Below, one piece after another: positions 7,184 to 10,186 of a DNA stretch of 10,186 nucleotides; positions within the stretch are counted from its first letter, which is position 1, and each line of letters begins with the position of its first letter. The notes beneath the pieces were generated by a model. That model saw only the letters and a program-made list of their open reading frames with translations, was not told the DNA's origin and did not search any database. This DNA is from Blastocladiella britannica (Eukaryota > Blastocladiomycota > Blastocladiomycetes > Blastocladiales > Blastocladiaceae): the NCBI GenBank assembly GCA_025349905.2, contig MU625169.1, positions 1 to 10,186 of the forward strand, in the 5' to 3' direction. The translations under genes were made by a program, and so were the position numbers.

Positions 7184-8373
7184 ATGACCGCCAACAAGAA
7201 CAACATGCCCCCAACCGGGTACAAGTACTCGACGCTCAAGACCAGCTCGACGGACTCGGGCCGCGTGCGCGTCATCTGCTTCAGCCGTCCCGACAAGTTC
7301 AACGCGCTGTCGGCGCTGGCGTACAAGGAGTGGCTGTGGGCCCTGAACGCCGCCGCCGCCGACCCGGCCGTGGTCGCCTGCGTCGTCACCGGCGCTGGCC
7401 CTTACTACTCGTCGGGCAACGAGCTGGCTATCCCGACTCCAGCCCAGTTTGCCGCCATTGGTTACATTCGCGAGTACCTGGACGCGCACCCGGGCGCCCG
7501 GTCGCTTGACCCGGGAGTGATCCCTTCACCTCCGTCCGACGCCGAGATTGATCTCGATATTCTTGAGCGCGGACGGATCACGCGTGACTTGATTTCGGCC
7601 ATGATTCACTTCCCGAAACTGCTGGTCGCGGGCGTGAATGGTCCCGCGATCGGGTTTGCGGTCACCACGCTGGCCCTGTTTGATTTCGTGTACGCCGCGC
7701 CGACGGCTACTTTTATGGTGCCCTTTATGCAATGGGGTATGGTATTATTGTATTGCTTTTAGAATAAGTCGGTTTGACTTTCATATAATAATAGCCTTCT
7801 GCGCCGAGGGCTGCTCGTCCGTGACCTTCCCCAAGATCCTCGGCCCGGCGCTTGCCAACCAGATGCTTGTCCGTCCCTTTATACTCTATTTGTGTAGATA
7901 GATCCCTTCCCTCCACTCACATATGATCACTCTCCAGTACTTGGGCAAGAAGGCGACCGCCACCGACTTGACTGGATCCGGGTTCATCACGTACGTGTTG
8001 TGTCCCTTCTTCCATTTTTGTTTGGCTCAACCTCATGTTCAGTAATGAATACATAGTGAAATCGTCCCGGCCGCCACGTTCCAGCGCGACGTGATTGCCA
8101 AGACGGTGGCCATGGCCAAAGCGCTGCCGCCGATCGCGTTCCAGCGCACCAAGGCGCTGGTCAAGGCCGCCAGTGCGCCTGATCTCGAGGCCGCGAACCA
8201 GCGCGAGATGAACGAGTTGATTGCCCGGTTCGTTCAACCCCACTTTCACATATTTTTACTTGAGAACTCACCAGTATATGAACAGCATGGCCTCGGAAGA
8301 GTGCGAGACCCGTGTGGCCCAGTTCTTTACCAAAAAGGCGGCGGCGGCGGGCAAGAACAAGGCCAAGCTGTGA
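7184..8373 (+). CDS. ECI2: Peroxisomal delta3,delta2-enoyl-CoA isomerase (ECI2-like)
   Basis: Five exons: 7184-7736, 7795-7868, 7938-7990, 8057-8231 and 8275-8373. The frame is kept throughout and gives 317 residues. It moves the double bond of 3-enoyl-CoA to the 2-trans position so that unsaturated fatty acids can enter beta-oxidation. Crotonase-fold marks: YYSSGNEL (75-81) and NGPAIG (152-157) form the oxyanion hole. AEGCSSVTFPK follows the first splice and carries Glu189, which fits the catalytic acid of Eci proteins. The second splice joins ML to YLGKKAT, as in ECI2. The C-terminus SEECETRV...KNKAKL ends in AKL, a PTS1 peroxisomal signal. There is no N-terminal acyl-CoA-binding domain, unlike human ECI2. 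About 30 extra residues (around 98-130, Pro/Asp-rich) lie between the two oxyanion motifs. Intron donors 2 (GTCCGT) and 4 (GTTCAA) are weak. Confidence 0.9.
8232..8274 (+). other. Very short fourth intron of the isomerase gene
   Basis: Splicing 8232-8274 (donor GTTCAA, acceptor CACCAG, 43 nt) joins ELIARF to YMNSMASEEC in phase 0. A rival, 8228-8264 (donor GTTCGT, acceptor TTGAG, 37 nt), also keeps the frame and would add THQ in place of F. The commoner-looking pair, 8228 with 8274, gives an immediate TGA. Either in-frame choice is shorter than the other introns of the window. Confidence 0.5.
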
Positions 8374-8471
8374 AAAAAGGAGTAACGTTTGACATCGCGA
8401 AGGCACGATGTCGCTGTGGGACTTGCAGATATTTAAAAAAAAAATTGCATTCCAATCCCAAAGCTTGGCTG
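8374..8471. other. Convergent 3' spacer between isomerase and cyclin-like genes
   Basis: These 98 bp lie between the plus-strand stop (8371-8373) and the minus-strand stop (8474-8472). They contain an A/T tract around 8430-8447 (ATTTAAAAAAAAAATT) that is A-rich on one strand and T-rich on the other. It could serve 3' end formation for both genes, and their transcripts probably overlap here. Confidence 0.4.
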
Positions 8472-10186
8472 TCACCCGTACCGCGCCCGCTTACTCGCCG
8501 GCATATTGCCGTACATGGACTCATCCTTGTTGTTGTCTTTATCCTTGTCCTTGTTGCTGGACCGGTACGATGTGCCCTTCGGCGCTCCCGCACCCCCGGA
8601 GCTACCGCTCCCGCCTCCACCACCGCCAGCACCACGGGGAGGACTCGTTGGCTGAACCAATACGTCGGCCGGAAGAGGTGGGGGTGGGGGCGGTGGAGGC
8701 GTCGTCACCCGCGCCAATGATGCGCTGTCGTGCGTCGTTGTCGCCTTATGGCCATGGTACGGCTTTTTTTGGTGCGAGTGCTGGTAATTGTGAAGCGACT
8801 GGAACCCGCCACCACCGGCGCCTCCGCCGCCTCCGCCGCCGCCGCCAGCACTGTTGCTCTTACGGCGCTGTCGAAACTCGTGCTTGCCGGTGGAGGAGGA
8901 AGACGGACCGGCGGCGGTCGAGTGCGGCGGGAGATGTATTTGCTTGGACGGGGGCGGAGACGCAAAGGGGGACGCGTGTCGCGGCTGAGGGGGCGCGGGA
9001 GGCGGGGATTGCATGCGATCAAATCCCGGCGCCGGCGATGGCCCTGGTCCCATCGAAGGCGGCGGAGGAGGCCCGGGAGGAGCCGGGCGCATCATGGGCG
9101 CGAGCGGGATCATGCCGGTGTGCATCGGGGGCATGGGCCGCACAAGATGTTGCTGCTGCTGATGCTGCTGCTGTTGCTGGAATTGGCGCTGCTGGTGCTG
9201 CTGCTGCTGTTGATGCTGCATCTGCTGAGGGTGAAGTGGCGGGCGTGGGTGCTGGTGTGGGTGCGGGTGCATAGCAGCACCCATTGGCATCGGCATCCTC
9301 GCCATCCCTCCCGCGGCCAGGTGGTGGTGCGGCTGCAGCTGCATCTGCTGCTGCTGTGGAGATCCGAGCGGCCCCATCATTGGCATTTGCTGCTGTTGCT
9401 GCGGATGCATCATTGGCATCTGCATTCCCACCGTCGGCGGTGGTGGTGGCGGCGGCGGCGGCGGCACAAACGGGACCGCCGGCCGCAACGGGATCGGCGC
9501 AGCCGCGCCCACGGGCGCGATCCCCAAGTCGCGGTTGAGCTCGATCTTCACCGACCGGTACGCCTCGTACGCGGGCGCGTGCGGGTCGGTCATGGGCAGC
9601 AGCAGCAGCAGCATCGCCAACATCGCGCGCACCACGGGCTCGCCGTGCTCGCGCGTCACGTCGCGCAGCGTCGTTGGGTACAGCGCTGCGTCCATGACTG
9701 CGGTTGCGGTTGGCGGGATTTGCGATGCCGATACCAAGCTGCCGTGGTGGTCGATCATGGTGTTGGGCGAGGCCGGGGTCGGAATCGATCCAGCTGCGGA
9801 TGACCGCACCGGGCCCCCAATGGCACCATTGGGGGTCACAGATCGTGCTGCGGACAACTGAGGAGCGCCAGCAACACTGCGGCCAGCCATCACACCTGGT
9901 GGTGGTGCTGGAGACGAAGTGGCAGGAGACGAATACGAGTGCGGCGACGAGGAAGACGTTAACGTGGGTGCCGCGGTCGCTGCCTCATACGCAATGCGAC
10001 CGGCCATGTCGGGACTGACGGCGGCAAAGGTGCGTGCGGCCAGTCCCAGCGCCGCCAGCGCCAGGATGTGCGGCGGGTAGTCGAGCACCAGCGGCGACTG
10101 GTAAATGTCAAAGCACAGCGTGTATGCGCGGAATGCGACCGGCTTTGGGCCTATCTCATTGGGTGAGTTGTTGATAAGGTGGACCA
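8472..10186 (-). CDS. Probable cyclin-box protein with long Q/P/H/G-rich tail (5' end missing)
   Basis: The frame is open from the window edge to a TGA at 8474-8472, about 570 residues. A GATAG at 10155-10151 could be an intron acceptor, so residues coded beyond it are uncertain. The N-terminal part, AFRAYTLCFDIYQSPLVLDY then PPHILALAALGLAARTF, fits the second cyclin fold of transcription cyclins (T/K/L type), where a helix is followed by L-x-Y-x-P and an Ala-rich helix. A Ser/Pro-rich insert follows, then LRDVTREHGEPVVRAMLAML, which may be a later helix. After that come poly-Pro, Met/Pro/Gln blocks, poly-Gln with His, poly-Gly, a second poly-Pro, and an Asp/Lys-rich end with SKRARYG, a possible nuclear signal. 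Such tails occur in CycT/CycK-like proteins that act with CDK9/CDK12-type kinases. The cyclin call rests on about 45 residues; the tail alone would not identify it. Confidence 0.45.
   Translation of the reverse strand, partial: VHLINNSPNEIGPKPVAFRAYTLCFDIYQSPLVLDYPPHILALAALGLAARTFAAVSPDMAGRIAYEAATAAPTLTSSSSPHSYSSPATSSPAPPPGVMAGRSVAGAPQLSAARSVTPNGAIGGPVRSSAAGSIPTPASPNTMIDHHGSLVSASQIPPTATAVMDAALYPTTLRDVTREHGEPVVRAMLAMLLLLLPMTDPHAPAYEAYRSVKIELNRDLGIAPVGAAAPIPLRPAVPFVPPPPPPPPPPTVGMQMPMMHPQQQQQMPMMGPLGSPQQQQMQLQPHHHLAAGGMARMPMPMGAAMHPHPHQHPRPPLHPQQMQHQQQQQHQQRQFQQQQQHQQQQHLVRPMPPMHTGMIPLAPMMRPAPPGPPPPPSMGPGPSPAPGFDRMQSPPPAPPQPRHASPFASPPPSKQIHLPPHSTAAGPSSSSTGKHEFRQRRKSNSAGGGGGGGGGAGGGGFQSLHNYQHSHQKKPYHGHKATTTHDSASLARVTTPPPPPPPPLPADVLVQPTSPPRGAGGGGGGSGSSGGAGAPKGTSYRSSNKDKDKDNNKDESMYGNMPASKRARYG
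8650..8870 (-). repeat. Poly-Gly and poly-Pro coding tracts
   Basis: On the minus strand, runs of GGC/GGN codons near 8819-8860 encode a Gly run broken by one Ala. CCN codons near 8678-8705 encode a Pro run. They lie in the disordered tail of the cyclin-like protein. Mixed codon use shows they are not pure microsatellites, which suggests they are kept as protein tracts. Confidence 0.7.
9143..9475 (-). repeat. CAG-type poly-Gln and poly-Pro coding tracts
   Basis: Between about 9143 and 9230 the plus strand is dense in TGCTG/TGTTG triplets. On the minus strand these encode Gln runs broken by His, Met, Arg and Phe. Shorter Gln runs lie near 9346-9362 and 9388-9402, and a Pro run lies near 9438-9470. 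The whole is a low-complexity Q/P/M/H segment, prone to length change by slippage. Confidence 0.75.

Noticed and set aside
6304..7509. Plus-strand open frame of about 401 residues
   Set aside because: It runs antisense through the three exons of the coiled-coil gene, crosses both of its introns and continues into the isomerase gene in another frame. Its composition (Arg/Gly/Gln-rich, no domain) is that of a GC-rich shadow.
2315..8373. Functional cluster of organelle-targeted proteins (mitochondrion, ER, peroxisome)
   Set aside because: Three neighbours do carry different organelle signals, but they belong to unrelated pathways and about half of any such set would be membrane or organelle proteins. 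Chance is the simplest reading.
8730..9803. Plus-strand open frame of 357 residues rich in Leu and Arg
   Set aside because: It is the antisense of the Q/P/G tracts (CAG runs read as CTG give Leu). The minus frame gives the longer protein and a plausible folded N-terminal part.
1..10186. tRNA or rRNA genes
   Set aside because: I looked for T-loop and acceptor-stem patterns and for long conserved RNA blocks on both strands and saw none, but a covariance-model scan was not possible here.

Overview
This window looks like nuclear DNA from a GC-rich, intron-containing eukaryote. It is most likely a fungus, and an early-diverging zoosporic one (Blastocladiomycota or chytrid type) would fit, but the taxon is inferred from gene style and not proven. 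The grounds are these: coding DNA is GC-rich and spacers are AT-rich; introns are short (about 43-72 nt) with GT...AG ends, donors such as GTATGT, GTACGT and GTATGC, and CTAA/CTGAC-like branch sequences; there are no bacterial operon signals; and the proteins carry eukaryotic organelle signals (mitochondrial presequence, KKxx ER tail, PTS1 peroxisome tail).

Layout, left to right. Positions 3-92 are the last codons of a plus-strand gene. Positions 93-376 are an AT-rich spacer. Positions 377-2124 (minus) hold a decayed gene with two treble-clef, HNH/endonuclease VII-like segments. It is broken by in-frame stops, frame changes and a 32-bp tandem triplication. Positions 2315-4878 (minus) encode a two-exon pentatricopeptide-repeat protein with a mitochondrial presequence. 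Positions 4924-6111 (minus) encode a four-exon EI24 homologue, an ER membrane protein. Positions 6276-7140 (minus) encode a three-exon coiled-coil protein with an acidic tail. Positions 7184-8373 (plus) encode a five-exon peroxisomal delta3,delta2-enoyl-CoA isomerase ending in AKL. Positions 8472-10186 (minus, running off the window) encode a probable cyclin-box protein with a long Q/P/G/H-rich tail.

The locus is very compact. Two divergent start codons are 43 bp apart (7140 and 7184). The EI24 stop and the PPR start are 45 bp apart, and a 13-codon upstream ORF overlaps the PPR start. The isomerase and cyclin-like genes converge with 98 bp between stops. The intact genes are unrelated housekeeping genes and I see no shared pathway. 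The least ordinary item is the decayed double HNH-like gene: removing two of its three 32-bp repeat copies would restore its frame, which dates that expansion to after, or as part of, its loss of function.
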